Assembly (NCBI RefSeq): GCF_014646055.1
Contig: NZ_BMMS01000008.1
Span: forward strand, 62,001-126,000
Direction of reading: 5' to 3'
Length of the DNA: 64,000 bases
Source of the DNA: Wenjunlia tyrosinilytica
Lineage (GTDB): Bacteria > Actinomycetota > Actinomycetes > Streptomycetales > Streptomycetaceae
Below the pieces are notes generated by a model that worked only from the letters and a program-made list of their open reading frames with translations, had not been told where the DNA came from and did not search any database. Positions 9,481 through 17,513 of the stretch are shown here, one piece after another. The stretch's first letter is position 1; each line of letters opens with the position of its first letter. Position numbers and translations under genes: made by a program.

Positions 9481-10014
9481 GTGACGGAAGGCACCACCCC
9501 CACCGCCGAGGGCACTGTCTCCGCCCCCGCCGACGCGGACAGCCTGACCAGGCTCGAGCAGGAAGGGGAGATCGCGGCCGACTACCTCGAGGGGCTGCTG
9601 GACATCGCCGACCTCGACGGTGACATCGACATGGACGTCGAGGGCGACCGCGCCGCTGTCTCCATCGTCGCCGAGAGCGGCTCCGGCAGGGACCTGCAGA
9701 AGCTGGTCGGCCGGGACGGCGAGGTGCTGGAGGCTCTGCAGGAGCTCACCAGGCTGGCCGTGCACCGCGAGACCGGTGACCGCAGCCGCCTGATGCTGGA
9801 CATCGCCGGCTTCCGGGCGCGCAAGCGCGAGGAACTCGCGGAGCTGGGCGCGAAGGCGGCCGAGGAGGCCAAGGGCACGGGGCAGCCCGTGAAACTGCGG
9901 CCGATGACCCCCTTCGAGCGCAAGGTCGTCCACGACGCCGTGGCCGCGGCCGGGCTGCGGAGCGAGTCCGAGGGCGAGGAGCCTCAGCGCCGGGTGGTCG
10001 TGCTTCCGGTCTGA
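9481..10014 (+). CDS. jag: Jag / SpoIIIJ-associated R3H-domain RNA-binding protein
   Basis: 177 residues: an acidic N-terminus, a KH-like domain (about 55-110, with the GRDGEVLEALQELT motif) and an R3H domain (about 115-172, with MTPFERKVVHDAV). Jag/KhpB proteins bind RNA and are linked to cell elongation and division in Gram-positives. The start is GTG at 9481, with GGAG about ten bases upstream. A strong terminator follows directly, closing the rpmH-jag transcript. Confidence 0.9.
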   Translation: MTEGTTPTAEGTVSAPADADSLTRLEQEGEIAADYLEGLLDIADLDGDIDMDVEGDRAAVSIVAESGSGRDLQKLVGRDGEVLEALQELTRLAVHRETGDRSRLMLDIAGFRARKREELAELGAKAAEEAKGTGQPVKLRPMTPFERKVVHDAVAAAGLRSESEGEEPQRRVVVLPV

Positions 10015-10040
10015 CGCCCGAGCGCGGCAGTGCGTTGTCT

Positions 10041-10068
10041 CGGCCCCGCCTGGGAACAGGCGGGGCCG
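10041..10068 (+). terminator. Intrinsic terminator after jag
   Basis: An 11-bp perfect stem CGGCCCCGCCT/AGGCGGGGCCG with a 6-base loop is followed by ATTGTTGTGT. It is a clear rho-independent terminator between jag and rsmG. Confidence 0.88.
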
Positions 10069-10156
10069 ATTGTTGTGTCAGCCTGATAGAGAGCGTGCAG
10101 CAAGTGCTCCTCCCGCCCTTCCGGGGGCGAGGAGGGCGGATGGGAAGGACGGTCCC

Positions 10157-10897
10157 GTGGATCCCGTGATCGAGGCAGCGGAGCTTCCGCCGGCGCCGGA
10201 GCAGGCCAAGGCGGTTTTCGGTGAGTATTTCCCGCAGGCCGTGCGGTACGCGGAGCTCCTGGCGGACGCGGGCGTGCGCCGCGGTCTCATCGGGCCGCGT
10301 GAGGTGCCCAGGCTCTGGGAGCGCCACCTGCTGAACTGCGCGGTGCTGTCCGAGGTGGTTCCCGCCGATGTCTCCGTGTGCGACGTCGGCTCGGGCGCCG
10401 GGCTGCCGGGTATTCCGCTGGCGCTCACCAGGCCCGATCTTCGGATCACACTCCTGGAGCCGCTGCTGCGGCGGACGACCTTCCTGGAGGAGGCCGTGCG
10501 TGAGCTGGGGCTGGAGAATGTGACCGTGGCACGTGGGCGTGCCGAGGAGATGGTGGGCAAGCTGCCTCAGGTGGATGTGGTCACCGCCCGTGCCGTAGCG
10601 CCCCTGGACCGCCTCGCCGGATGGGGGCTTCCCCTGCTGCGCCAGCGCGGGGAGATGCTCGCGCTCAAGGGCGACACGGCCGAGGAGGAGCTCGCGGCGG
10701 CGCGGGACGCCCTGCACAAGCTCGGCGCGGTGGAGTGGTCCGTGGTGCAGGCGGGCGAGGATGTGCTCGAGGTGCCGTCCACCGTCGTGCGAGTGCTGGT
10801 GGGGGAGAGCCCCGGCGGGGTGAAGGCCGCGGCCCGGCGGGCCAAGGCCGTCCGGGCCAACCGCTCGGCCCGCGGAGGCGGCCGACGCCGGCGCTGA
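10157..10897 (+). CDS. rsmG: 16S rRNA (guanine(527)-N7)-methyltransferase RsmG (GidB)
   Basis: 246 residues. A SAM-binding motif VCDVGSGAGLPGIPLAL (about residues 75-91) and LRITLLEPLLRRTTFL identify RsmG, which methylates G527 of 16S rRNA; its loss gives low-level streptomycin resistance in Streptomyces. The GTG at 10157 is chosen for the GGAAGGA upstream. The frame stays open back to 10070, but that part overlaps the jag terminator tail. The C-terminus is Arg/Gly-rich. It precedes parAB, as is usual near actinobacterial origins. Confidence 0.94.
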   Translation: MDPVIEAAELPPAPEQAKAVFGEYFPQAVRYAELLADAGVRRGLIGPREVPRLWERHLLNCAVLSEVVPADVSVCDVGSGAGLPGIPLALTRPDLRITLLEPLLRRTTFLEEAVRELGLENVTVARGRAEEMVGKLPQVDVVTARAVAPLDRLAGWGLPLLRQRGEMLALKGDTAEEELAAARDALHKLGAVEWSVVQAGEDVLEVPSTVVRVLVGESPGGVKAAARRAKAVRANRSARGGGRRRR

Positions 10898-11042
10898 GGC
10901 GCTGGTCGTCCCGGCTGCTTTCCCGGGGCGGTCGGCCCATCAGCGGCCGGTCGGCCATCGGCCCATCGGTCTCTGGGTAAATCGGGACAGTATCCACAAA
11001 GCGGAGTGTCGCGCCCTGGATACGACCGGCCGCGGGGCATCG

Positions 11043-11058
11043 TGTTTCACGTGAAACA
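11043..11058. other. parS: parS centromere site 1 (upstream of parA)
   Basis: A perfect 16-bp palindrome, TGTTTCACGTGAAACA, in the rsmG-parA interval about 210 bases before the preferred parA start. ParB binds such sites to form the origin-proximal segregation complex. Its position also suggests ParB feedback on the parAB promoter. Confidence 0.95.
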
Positions 11059-11254
11059 TCGTCGCTCGCTGCTGCCAGGGATCCTCAGCCGTGGTCGCGC
11101 TTCGACCACGGCCCCTGCTCCCCTTCCTCCACCCGCTCCCGCTCGCGCACGACGTGCCACCACGCGGAAGCCCGCCGCCACGGGGGATTCCCGCACCGAA
11201 GAGGTGGATTCGGGCGCTGAACCAGGGCCCTCTGTAGTTTCTGGTGCCGAAGGC

Positions 11255-12361
11255 ATGGCAGGCTCTGTATGTCGTGAGTCTGAAGTCCCTGAGAGCGCAC
11301 CGGAGAGTGAACCCTTGCGGTCCGAATCCAATGTCGCGGGTCCGGTGACCGATCCGGTCCCGGGTCCGCGGAGCGAGTCGGGTGGGACGGACCTGTCCCG
11401 TGAGACACCGCCACCGATGGACGACACCCCCATCGGCCGGGCTGCCCAGCTCGCAGTCGAAGCCATGGGACGTGCCGGTGAGGGCCTGCCCCGACCGGAA
11501 CAGACCCGTGTCATCGTCGTCGCCAACCAGAAGGGCGGCGTCGGCAAGACCACCACGACGGTCAACCTGGCCGCCTCCCTGGCCCTGCACGGCTCCCGCG
11601 TCCTGGTGGTCGACCTCGACCCGCAGGGCAATGCCTCCACCGCGCTCGGCATCGACCACCACGCCGAGGTGCCCTCCATCTACGACGTGCTGGTGGAGAG
11701 CAAGCCGCTGGCCGATGTGGTGCAGCCGGTGCCGGACGTGGAGGGTCTGTTCTGTGCCCCCGCGACCATCGACCTGGCGGGCGCCGAGATCGAGTTGGTC
11801 TCGCTGGTGGCCCGGGAGAGCAGGCTGCAGCGGGCCATCCAGGCGTACGAGCAGCCGCTGGACTACATCCTCATCGACTGCCCGCCGTCACTGGGCCTGC
11901 TGACCGTCAACGCCCTGGTGGCCGGCGCCGAGGTGCTCATCCCCATCCAGTGCGAGTACTACGCGTTGGAGGGGCTCGGTCAGCTGCTGCGGAATGTGGA
12001 GTTGGTGCGCGGCCACCTCAACCCCGACCTCCATGTCTCCACCATCCTGCTCACGATGTACGACGGCCGTACGAGGCTGGCCTCACAGGTGGCGGACGAG
12101 GTGCGCACCCACTTCGGCAATGAGGTGCTGCGTACGAGCATTCCCCGCTCGGTGCGTATCTCCGAGGCGCCGAGCTACGGGCAGACCGTGCTCACCTACG
12201 ATCCCGGGTCCAGCGGGGCCCTCTCGTACTTCGAGGCGGCCAGGGAGATCGCCCTGCGGGGCGTCCCCACTGCCGGCCGGATCGATGTCTCGTACGACGC
12301 ACCGCAGAACCACATGAACAGCCAGCAGAGCAGCGCCACTTCGGAGGGTTTCAGTGACTGA
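11255..12361 (+). CDS. parA: Chromosome partitioning ATPase ParA (Soj family)
   Basis: A 368-residue Walker-type ATPase with the deviant Walker A KGGVGKTT (about residues 93-100), [10 protein letters not shown] and [14 protein letters not shown]. ParA dimerises on ATP and guides ParB-parS complexes, notably during sporulation septation. The frame opens at 11006. The ATG at 11255 ([11 protein letters not shown]) is favoured from memory of homologues, but it lacks a well-spaced ribosome site; 11417 ([10 protein letters not shown]) is the alternative. The disordered N-terminus contains DLSRET, encoded by what looks like a decayed parS (11393-11406). It overlaps parB by 8 bases. Confidence 0.94.
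   Translation: MAGSVCRESEVPESAPESEPLRSESNVAGPVTDPVPGPRSESGGTDLSRETPPPMDDTPIGRAAQLAVEAMGRAGEGLPRPEQTRVIVVANQKGGVGKTTTTVNLAASLALHGSRVLVVDLDPQGNASTALGIDHHAEVPSIYDVLVESKPLADVVQPVPDVEGLFCAPATIDLAGAEIELVSLVARESRLQRAIQAYEQPLDYILIDCPPSLGLLTVNALVAGAEVLIPIQCEYYALEGLGQLLRNVELVRGHLNPDLHVSTILLTMYDGRTRLASQVADEVRTHFGNEVLRTSIPRSVRISEAPSYGQTVLTYDPGSSGALSYFEAAREIALRGVPTAGRIDVSYDAPQNHMNSQQSSATSEGFSD
11393..11406. other. Degenerate parS-like sequence inside parA
   Basis: CTGTCCCGTGAGAC matches 10 of 14 positions of GTTTCACGTGAAAC. It encodes LSRET in the same reading frame in which the intact parS of parB encodes VSRET. This suggests a former parS that lost its palindrome while the codons were kept. ParB affinity is probably low. 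Confidence 0.45.
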
Positions 12362-13430
12362 GCGACGCAGGGGACTCGGCCGTGGGCTGGGTGCCCTGAT
12401 CCCTCCGGCAGCGGACGGCGCGGGAAGTGGGACCGCCGGTCCCACCGTGATCAGCCAGGGTGCCTCCTCGCCGACGGCGGTCCCCCAGGTCTTCACCGCC
12501 GAGCGTGGCGTGACCGCGGCGAGCCTCGCGGTCGTGGGGAACGACGTTTCACGTGAAACCGAGGGAGTCGCCGGAGCGCACTTCGCCGAGCTGCCGCTCG
12601 ACGCCATCACACCCAACCCGCGCCAGCCCCGTGAGCACTTCGACGAGGACGCTCTGCTCGAACTGGTCCACTCCATCAAGGAGGTGGGCCTGCTCCAGCC
12701 GGTCGTGGTGCGCAGGACCGGGCCGGAGCGCTACGAGCTCATCATGGGCGAGCGCCGGTGGCGGGCGAGTCGGGAAGCCGGTCTGGAGCGGATTCCCGCG
12801 ATTGTGCGGGCGACCGAGGACGACAAGCTTCTCCTGGACGCCCTCCTGGAGAACCTGCACCGGGCCCAGCTCAACCCGCTGGAGGAGGCGGCCGCCTACG
12901 ACCAGCTCCTGGAGGACTTCTCCTGCACGCACGACGAGCTGGCCGACCGGATCGGCCGCTCCCGTCCTCATGTCACCAACACCCTCCGGCTGCTGAAGCT
13001 GTCGCCTCCGGTGCAGAGCAAGGTGGCGGCAGGAGTGATCTCCGCCGGCCACGCCAGGGCCCTGGTGAAGGTGGACGACATCGAACAGCAGATCCGGCTG
13101 GCCGAGCGCACCATCGCCGAGGGGCTGTCGGTGCGCTCGGTCGAGGAGATCGTCAGGCTCATGGAGCTGGGGGACATGCCCTCGTCCCGGCCCAAGGGGC
13201 CGCGTGCGGGCAAGCGTCTGTCTCCCGCGCTCGCGGACCTGGGGGCCAGGCTGTCCGATCGCTTCGAGACCCGGGTGAAGGTGGACCTCGGGCAGAAGAA
13301 GGGGAAGATCGTGGTGGAGTTCGCCTCGGTCGAGGACCTGGAGCGGATCCTGGGCGCGATGGCGCCGGGTGAGGGCAAGGTGCTCCAGCAGAGCCTCTCC
13401 GGGGAGAGCGACGAGGACGAGATGGACTGA
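12354..13430 (+). CDS. parB: Chromosome partitioning protein ParB (CTPase, parS-binding)
   Basis: 358 residues with an N-terminal CTP-binding ParB domain (about 80-175; box PNPRQPR and the CTPase motif GERRWR near 131-136), a central helix-turn-helix for parS (about 185-250, with [18 protein letters not shown]) and a C-terminal dimerisation domain. It loads at parS and slides as a CTP clamp to organise the origin. A perfect parS lies within its own coding sequence (12545-12560), encoding VSRET. It is translated in overlap with parA. The terminator downstream contains another parS. Confidence 0.96.
   Translation: MTERRRGLGRGLGALIPPAADGAGSGTAGPTVISQGASSPTAVPQVFTAERGVTAASLAVVGNDVSRETEGVAGAHFAELPLDAITPNPRQPREHFDEDALLELVHSIKEVGLLQPVVVRRTGPERYELIMGERRWRASREAGLERIPAIVRATEDDKLLLDALLENLHRAQLNPLEEAAAYDQLLEDFSCTHDELADRIGRSRPHVTNTLRLLKLSPPVQSKVAAGVISAGHARALVKVDDIEQQIRLAERTIAEGLSVRSVEEIVRLMELGDMPSSRPKGPRAGKRLSPALADLGARLSDRFETRVKVDLGQKKGKIVVEFASVEDLERILGAMAPGEGKVLQQSLSGESDEDEMD
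12545..12560. other. parS: parS site 2 (inside parB coding sequence)
   Basis: CGTTTCACGTGAAACC, with a perfect 14-bp core (12546-12559), lies at codons about 65-69 of parB and encodes VSRET in the disordered region before the CTPase domain. Confidence 0.92.
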
Positions 13431-13475
13431 ATCCGACCGGGCCGTCACGGCCACGACTGGCCGGCACCGCCAGTA

Positions 13476-13525
13476 CCGAAGGGCCGGTTCGACGTTTCAC
13501 GTGAAACGTCGAACCGGCCCTTCGG
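13476..13525. terminator. parS: parB terminator: 50-bp perfect palindrome centred on parS site 3
   Basis: Two 25-bp arms (13476-13500 and 13501-13525) are perfectly complementary with no loop. The centre is the parS core GTTTCACGTGAAAC (13494-13507); the outer arms are GC-rich (CCGAAGGGCCGGTTC). It begins 45 bases after the parB stop, so the RNA would form a long hairpin. The same DNA is a ParB binding site and a probable terminator. Confidence 0.85.
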
Positions 13526-13668
13526 CGTCCGGGGCTTCACCCAGGCGTCCGGGGCGAGCCAAGACGTCCTGGCGTGTCACCCCGATCGCGGTGTTGCCCG
13601 GCGAGGACCCATGGATACGATGCGCTCAGGAAGGCCACGTAGCTTCCCGGCTGTTGTGGAGGACTGCC

Positions 13669-13836
13669 ATGCGTTCGCTGAGCCGCGACGGGATCGCACA
13701 CTGGCCGCGCAGCGCCCTGGTGGCGACCGGGCTCGGGATCGGCGCCGTCGGAGGATTCCTGGGCGGACTCTTCCGGGACCGGCGTGGTGGCCGGATGCCC
13801 CAGGGGGTCTCCAGGCCGATGGGAACGAGGTTCTGA
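13669..13836 (+). CDS. Small hydrophobic Gly-rich protein, unknown function
   Basis: 55 residues: MRSLSRDGIAHWPRSALVATG, then a short hydrophobic Gly-rich segment (about residues 17-35, LVATGLGIGAVGGFLGGLF) and a basic tail. The start at 13669 has GGAGG seven bases upstream and ends six bases before the acetyltransferase, so the two are probably co-transcribed. It could be a single-pass membrane peptide. No family is recognised; it is reported on the ribosome site, spacing and coding bias. Confidence 0.6.
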   Translation: MRSLSRDGIAHWPRSALVATGLGIGAVGGFLGGLFRDRRGGRMPQGVSRPMGTRF

Positions 13837-13842
13837 GGACCG

Positions 13843-14460
13843 ATGGGACGTCGTCTGGTTCCGCTCACCCTGGACAACCTTCCGGATCTGCCGAAGCGCT
13901 GCCGCTCCTGTGTGTTCTGGGAGTTGGACCCGGTCAGTGGTGAGGCCGCGGTTCAGGCCGGAGCGCCCGAGCTGGAGAAGGAGGCATGGATTTCCGCGGT
14001 CCTGCTGGAGTGGGGCTCCTGCGGGCGCGTGGTCTATGTCGACGAGGTCCTGGCGGGCTTTGTGCTCTACGCTCCCCCGGCCTACGTTCCGCGGTCCACG
14101 GCTTTCCCCACAAGCCCTGTGTCGCCGGACGCCGTACAGCTGATGACCGCTCGGATCCTCCCGGGCTTCCAGGGGCAGGGTCTGGGCCGGGTGCTGGTGC
14201 AGACGGTGGCCAAGGACCTGGTGCGGCGCGGCTTCAAGGCGATCGAGGCATTCGGCGACGCCCAGTGGGAGGAGCCCGCGTGCGTCCTGCCCGCCGACCA
14301 TCTGCTGGCGGTGGGCTTCAAGACCGTCCGTCCGCACCCCCGCTTCCCCCGGCTGCGGCTGGAGCTGCGCACGACGATCTCCTGGAAGGAGGACGTCGAG
14401 GTGGCGCTGGAGAGGCTCCTGGGCGCGGTGCAGAAGGAGCCGGTTTTCCGGCCGGTGTGA
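13843..14460 (+). CDS. GNAT-family N-acetyltransferase
   Basis: 205 residues. The acetyl-CoA binding motif A appears as ARILPGFQGQGLGRVLVQTVAKDL (about 98-122), preceded by beta strands typical of GNAT folds. The substrate is unknown. A conserved CRSCVFWEL stretch near the N-terminus resembles a group of actinobacterial GNATs encoded beside parB; mycobacteria carry a comparable gene at this place. The start follows GAGGACC by a few bases. It converges on cwlM, with parS site 4 between them. Confidence 0.82.
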   Translation: MGRRLVPLTLDNLPDLPKRCRSCVFWELDPVSGEAAVQAGAPELEKEAWISAVLLEWGSCGRVVYVDEVLAGFVLYAPPAYVPRSTAFPTSPVSPDAVQLMTARILPGFQGQGLGRVLVQTVAKDLVRRGFKAIEAFGDAQWEEPACVLPADHLLAVGFKTVRPHPRFPRLRLELRTTISWKEDVEVALERLLGAVQKEPVFRPV

Positions 14461-14503
14461 GCACCCGATGCCATGTCCGCCGCTCTGGCGGTGGCAGGCG
14501 TCG

Positions 14504-14519
14504 TGTTTCACGTGAAACA
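14504..14519. other. parS: parS site 4 (between convergent acetyltransferase and cwlM)
   Basis: A perfect TGTTTCACGTGAAACA within a longer 24-bp perfect palindrome (14500-14523). It sits in the 111-base gap between two convergent genes, where it may also serve as a short bidirectional hairpin. Confidence 0.94.
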
Positions 14520-14571
14520 CGACCTGTCCGCCCGTCGAGCGCGGCGGCCCCGGGTGGGCGTCGGGAGCGCG

Positions 14572-15741
14572 TCAGTCGGTGACGCTGGCGGGCAGGTGCA
14601 GCATCCCGGTCGGGTGGTCGTCCTCCGGAGCGAGGTAGAGCCGCTGGAGCGCCACGGCGATCGCCTCCACGGCCAGCGCCTGCACCTCGGACGAGCCCAG
14701 CTTCTTGGCGTCGTCGGCGTTGGTGAGGTAGCCCAGTTCGATGCGCACCGTGGGCATCCGGGTCGTGCGCAGCAGGGTCCAGGTCTTGCCGTGGCTGCGG
14801 TTGTCGCCGATGCCGGTCCTGGCGACCAGCTCTCGCTGGACGAGCCCCGCGAATCGGCGTCCGGTGTGGGACCAGCGCCCGTGCTGGTCGTATCCGTAGT
14901 AGTAGGTGGAGCTGCCGCTCGCCTCCTCGTTGGGGTGGCTGTCGGCGTGCAGGGAGATCGCGAGGTCCGCGTCGGTGGCGTTGGCGAACTCGGCGCGCTG
15001 GGTCTCGTCGCCCCCGGTGTTGCGGCCCCGGGTGAGATACGTGCGCACTCCCAGGGCGGCGAGCCTGCCTTCGAGTCGGGCGGCCAGCTCCCACATCAGA
15101 TCCGCCTCGGTGAAGCCGTTCGCGATGATCCCGGTGTCCGCTCCACCGTGGCCGGGGTCGAGCACGAGGACCTTCCCGGCGAGCGAGGGGCCGGAGCGGC
15201 GCAGTTGCTCGCTCTCGCGCATGACGTGCGGGTGGCCGCCGACGACGGTTCTGGCGAGGCGGGCGAGGACGGTGAAGGTGGCCGGCCCACAGGTGCCGTC
15301 GGGGAGGAGCCCGGTGTTGCGCTGGAATTCCCGTAGGGCCTGCTCGGTGTCGGTACCGAAGATGCCGTCGACGCGTCCGGGGACGAAGCCCATGTCGAGC
15401 AGGCGCTGCTGGAGCTGTGCCACATCGTCGCCGACCGTGGGGTGGCTGACGGTGTGGGCGAGAAGGCGGTCACCCAGCTTCCACCGTGCCTCGTCGAGAT
15501 TGCGGTAGGTCTCCCGTCCGACGACGCCGTCCGCGCTCAGTGCCCGCTGTTGCTGGAAGTGGAGGACGGCCGCTTCCATGGCCTCGTCGAACGGCTGGGT
15601 GGCGGGGTCCTCGTGCTGCGGGGACCGGTCCGCCGTCAGCAGGCCCAGGGCGATGAGCCTGGAGCGGATGTCGGCGACGGCGGGGCCGCTGTCCCCGAGC
15701 TTCCAGAGGAACATGGCTGAGGTGGGCTGCTGATGGTTCAC
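14572..15741 (-). CDS. cwlM: CwlM-like N-acetylmuramoyl-L-alanine amidase family protein
   Basis: 389 residues without a signal peptide. Two peptidoglycan-binding repeats (about 8-75 and 90-160, the second with MGFVPGRVDGIFG) precede an Amidase_3 domain (about 190-375). The zinc/catalytic residues appear present: DPGHGG, a Glu in NGFTEADLMW, SLHAD and RIELGYLTN. In mycobacteria the homologue next to trxBA is CwlM, a cytoplasmic regulator of MurA and MurJ. The lack of an export signal here agrees with a cytoplasmic role. The start GTG 15741 is the best-placed codon; the frame stays open to 16077 through parS and trxA. Confidence 0.85.
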   Translation of the reverse strand: MNHQQPTSAMFLWKLGDSGPAVADIRSRLIALGLLTADRSPQHEDPATQPFDEAMEAAVLHFQQQRALSADGVVGRETYRNLDEARWKLGDRLLAHTVSHPTVGDDVAQLQQRLLDMGFVPGRVDGIFGTDTEQALREFQRNTGLLPDGTCGPATFTVLARLARTVVGGHPHVMRESEQLRRSGPSLAGKVLVLDPGHGGADTGIIANGFTEADLMWELAARLEGRLAALGVRTYLTRGRNTGGDETQRAEFANATDADLAISLHADSHPNEEASGSSTYYYGYDQHGRWSHTGRRFAGLVQRELVARTGIGDNRSHGKTWTLLRTTRMPTVRIELGYLTNADDAKKLGSSEVQALAVEAIAVALQRLYLAPEDDHPTGMLHLPASVTD

Positions 15742-15768
15742 ATGCCCGATCGTAGGCAGAAGATCGGC

Positions 15769-15784
15769 TGTTTCACGTGAAACA
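15769..15784. other. parS: parS site 5 (between trxA and cwlM)
   Basis: A perfect TGTTTCACGTGAAACA, 27 bases upstream of the cwlM start and 4 bases from the trxA terminator hairpin. A ParB complex here could affect cwlM expression. Confidence 0.95.
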
Positions 15785-15787
15785 CGA

Positions 15788-15824
15788 GAGAGGCGGCCCG
15801 TCCGCGTCGGACGGGCCGCCTCTC
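15788..15824 (-). terminator. trxA terminator
   Basis: A perfect 17-bp stem (GAGAGGCGGCCCGTCCG with its complement) and a 3-base loop, 16 bases after the trxA stop and directly beside parS site 5. Confidence 0.8.
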
Positions 15825-15839
15825 GGGCAGGGTTCGGGG

Positions 15840-16169
15840 TCAGCCGATGAACTCCGCCAGGTCGCGCTCGATGGCGGCCTTGGGCTTGGCGCCCACGATG
15901 GTCTTCACGACCTCGCCGCCCTGGTACACGTTCATCGTCGGGATGGACAGGATGCCGTACTTGGCGGCCACCTGCGGGTTCTCGTCGATGTTCACCTTGG
16001 CGATGACAATCTTGTCGCTGTGCTCGCCCGCGATTGCCTCGAGGGACGGGGCGATCTGGCGGCAGGGGCCGCACCATGCCGCCCAGAAGTCGACCAGGAC
16101 GGGCTTGTCGTTCTTGAGGACGTCTTCCTCGAACGACGCGTCGGTGACGGTGATGGTGTTACCGGCCAC
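15840..16169 (-). CDS. trxA: Thioredoxin
   Basis: 109 residues with the active site WCGPC (residues 32-36) in a complete thioredoxin fold, ending with the cis-proline region (SIPTMNVYQGGE). It is the disulphide reductant re-reduced by the adjacent thioredoxin reductase. The ATG at 16169 follows trxB after 90 bases, so the two form the known trxBA operon, which in S. coelicolor responds to thiol stress through SigR. Confidence 0.96.
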   Translation of the reverse strand: MAGNTITVTDASFEEDVLKNDKPVLVDFWAAWCGPCRQIAPSLEAIAGEHSDKIVIAKVNIDENPQVAAKYGILSIPTMNVYQGGEVVKTIVGAKPKAAIERDLAEFIG

Positions 16170-16259
16170 GGAAATCTCCTCAGGTGGTAGTGCGGTGTGG
16201 CAGTTGGTCGGATGCGGGCCCGGCGGACGAAGGGCTCCCGGACCCTGGCTGGGGTTCCG

Positions 16260-17246
16260 TCAGCCTTCGACGGTGGTGAGCTCGGGCTCGCGGGTGTGCT
16301 CGCTGTGCTCGCCGTCCGCCAGCGCCGACAGGTAGCGCTCGGCGTCGAGAGCGGCGGAACAGCCCGTGCCGGCCGCCGTGATGGCCTGGCGGTAGGTGTG
16401 GTCGACGACGTCACCGGCGCCGAAGACACCCTGGACGGATGTGCGGGTCGAGGGTGCGTGGACCTTGAGGTAACCCTCGTCGTCCAGGTCCAGCTGGCCT
16501 TTGAGGAGCTCGGTGCGCGGGTCGTGGCCGATCGCGATGAACAGGCCGGTCACGGGGAGCTCGGCGGTCTCTCCCGTCTTGACGTTGCGCAGGGTCAGCC
16601 CGGTGAGCTTGGTCTCGCCGTGGATCTCGGCGACCTCGCTGTCCCAGATGAACCTGATCTTCTCGTCGGCGAACGCGCGGTCCTGCATGGCCTTCGAGGC
16701 GCGCAGGGCGTCCCGGCGGTGGACTACGGTGACCGTCTTGGCGAAGCGGGAGAGGAACGTGGCCTCCTCCATGGCGGTGTCACCGCCACCGATCACCGCG
16801 ATGTCCTGGTCGCGGAAGAAGAAGCCGTCGCACGTGGCACACCAGGAGACACCGCGGCCGGAGAGCTCGTCCTCGCGGGGCAGCCCCAGCTTGCGGTGCT
16901 GGGAGCCGGTGGCCACGATGACCGTCTTGGCGCGGTGGACGGCACCGGTGGAGTCGGTGACGGTCTTGATGTCGCCGCTCAGGTCGACGGACTCGACGTC
17001 GTCCGGGACGAGCTCGGCGCCGAAGCGCTCGGCCTGCGCCCTCATGTTCTCCATGAGGTCCGGGCCCATGATGCCGTCGCGGAAGCCCGGGTAGTTCTCG
17101 ACGTCCGTGGTGTTCATCAGCGCGCCACCCGCGGTGACGGCGCCCTCGAAGACGAGCGGCTTGAGAGATGCGCGGGCGGTGTAGAGCGCCGCCGTGTAGC
17201 CCGCCGGGCCGGAACCAACGATGATCACGTTACGGACGTCGCTCAC
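16260..17246 (-). CDS. trxB: Thioredoxin reductase (NADPH)
   Basis: 328 residues with the N-terminal FAD motif GSGPAGY (residues 11-17), the redox pair CATC at about 135-138, the NADPH motif [10 protein letters not shown] and the C-terminal FAD motif [16 protein letters not shown]. The GTG at 17246 is chosen because AGGGAAG lies about eight bases upstream. It reduces TrxA. A near-perfect SigR promoter lies about 60 bases upstream. Confidence 0.96.
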   Translation of the reverse strand: MSDVRNVIIVGSGPAGYTAALYTARASLKPLVFEGAVTAGGALMNTTDVENYPGFRDGIMGPDLMENMRAQAERFGAELVPDDVESVDLSGDIKTVTDSTGAVHRAKTVIVATGSQHRKLGLPREDELSGRGVSWCATCDGFFFRDQDIAVIGGGDTAMEEATFLSRFAKTVTVVHRRDALRASKAMQDRAFADEKIRFIWDSEVAEIHGETKLTGLTLRNVKTGETAELPVTGLFIAIGHDPRTELLKGQLDLDDEGYLKVHAPSTRTSVQGVFGAGDVVDHTYRQAITAAGTGCSAALDAERYLSALADGEHSEHTREPELTTVEG

Positions 17247-17307
17247 GGTGTCTACTTCCCTGTCTGCCGACTGCTGTCTGGGTCCCTGCGGGAGTCTCAT
17301 CCCGCCT

Positions 17308-17333
17308 AACGGATCCTACGTGTCGAGCATTCC
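17308..17333 (-). promoter_or_regulatory. SigR-type promoter of trxBA
   Basis: On the minus strand, GGAAT (17329-17333), exactly 18 bases, then GTT (17308-17310), matching the SigR consensus GGAAT-N18-GTT. SigR is the thiol-oxidative stress sigma factor and trxBA is its classic target in Streptomyces. Transcription would start around 17300. Confidence 0.85.
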
Positions 17334-17425
17334 CGCTCACCGTGCGCGGCACGTCGGACACGCGGCACGGGGGTGGTGGGCAAGGGGCGTGGAGCAGGGC
17401 GGCGAGGGGGCGGCAGACGGGCGGC

Positions 17426-17467
17426 AAGGGTCGGTCGGCAAGGGTCGGTCGGCAAGGGTCGGTCGGC
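17426..17467. repeat. Three tandem copies of a 14-bp repeat
   Basis: AAGGGTCGGTCGGC is repeated three times without change in the gap between the anti-sigma gene stop and trxB. No coding or hairpin role is evident; copy number may vary between strains. Confidence 0.85.
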
Positions 17468-17513
17468 AGGCGGCGAAAGGCGGCGAGTGGGTCCGCAGCG
17501 TTTCAGGCGGGCC

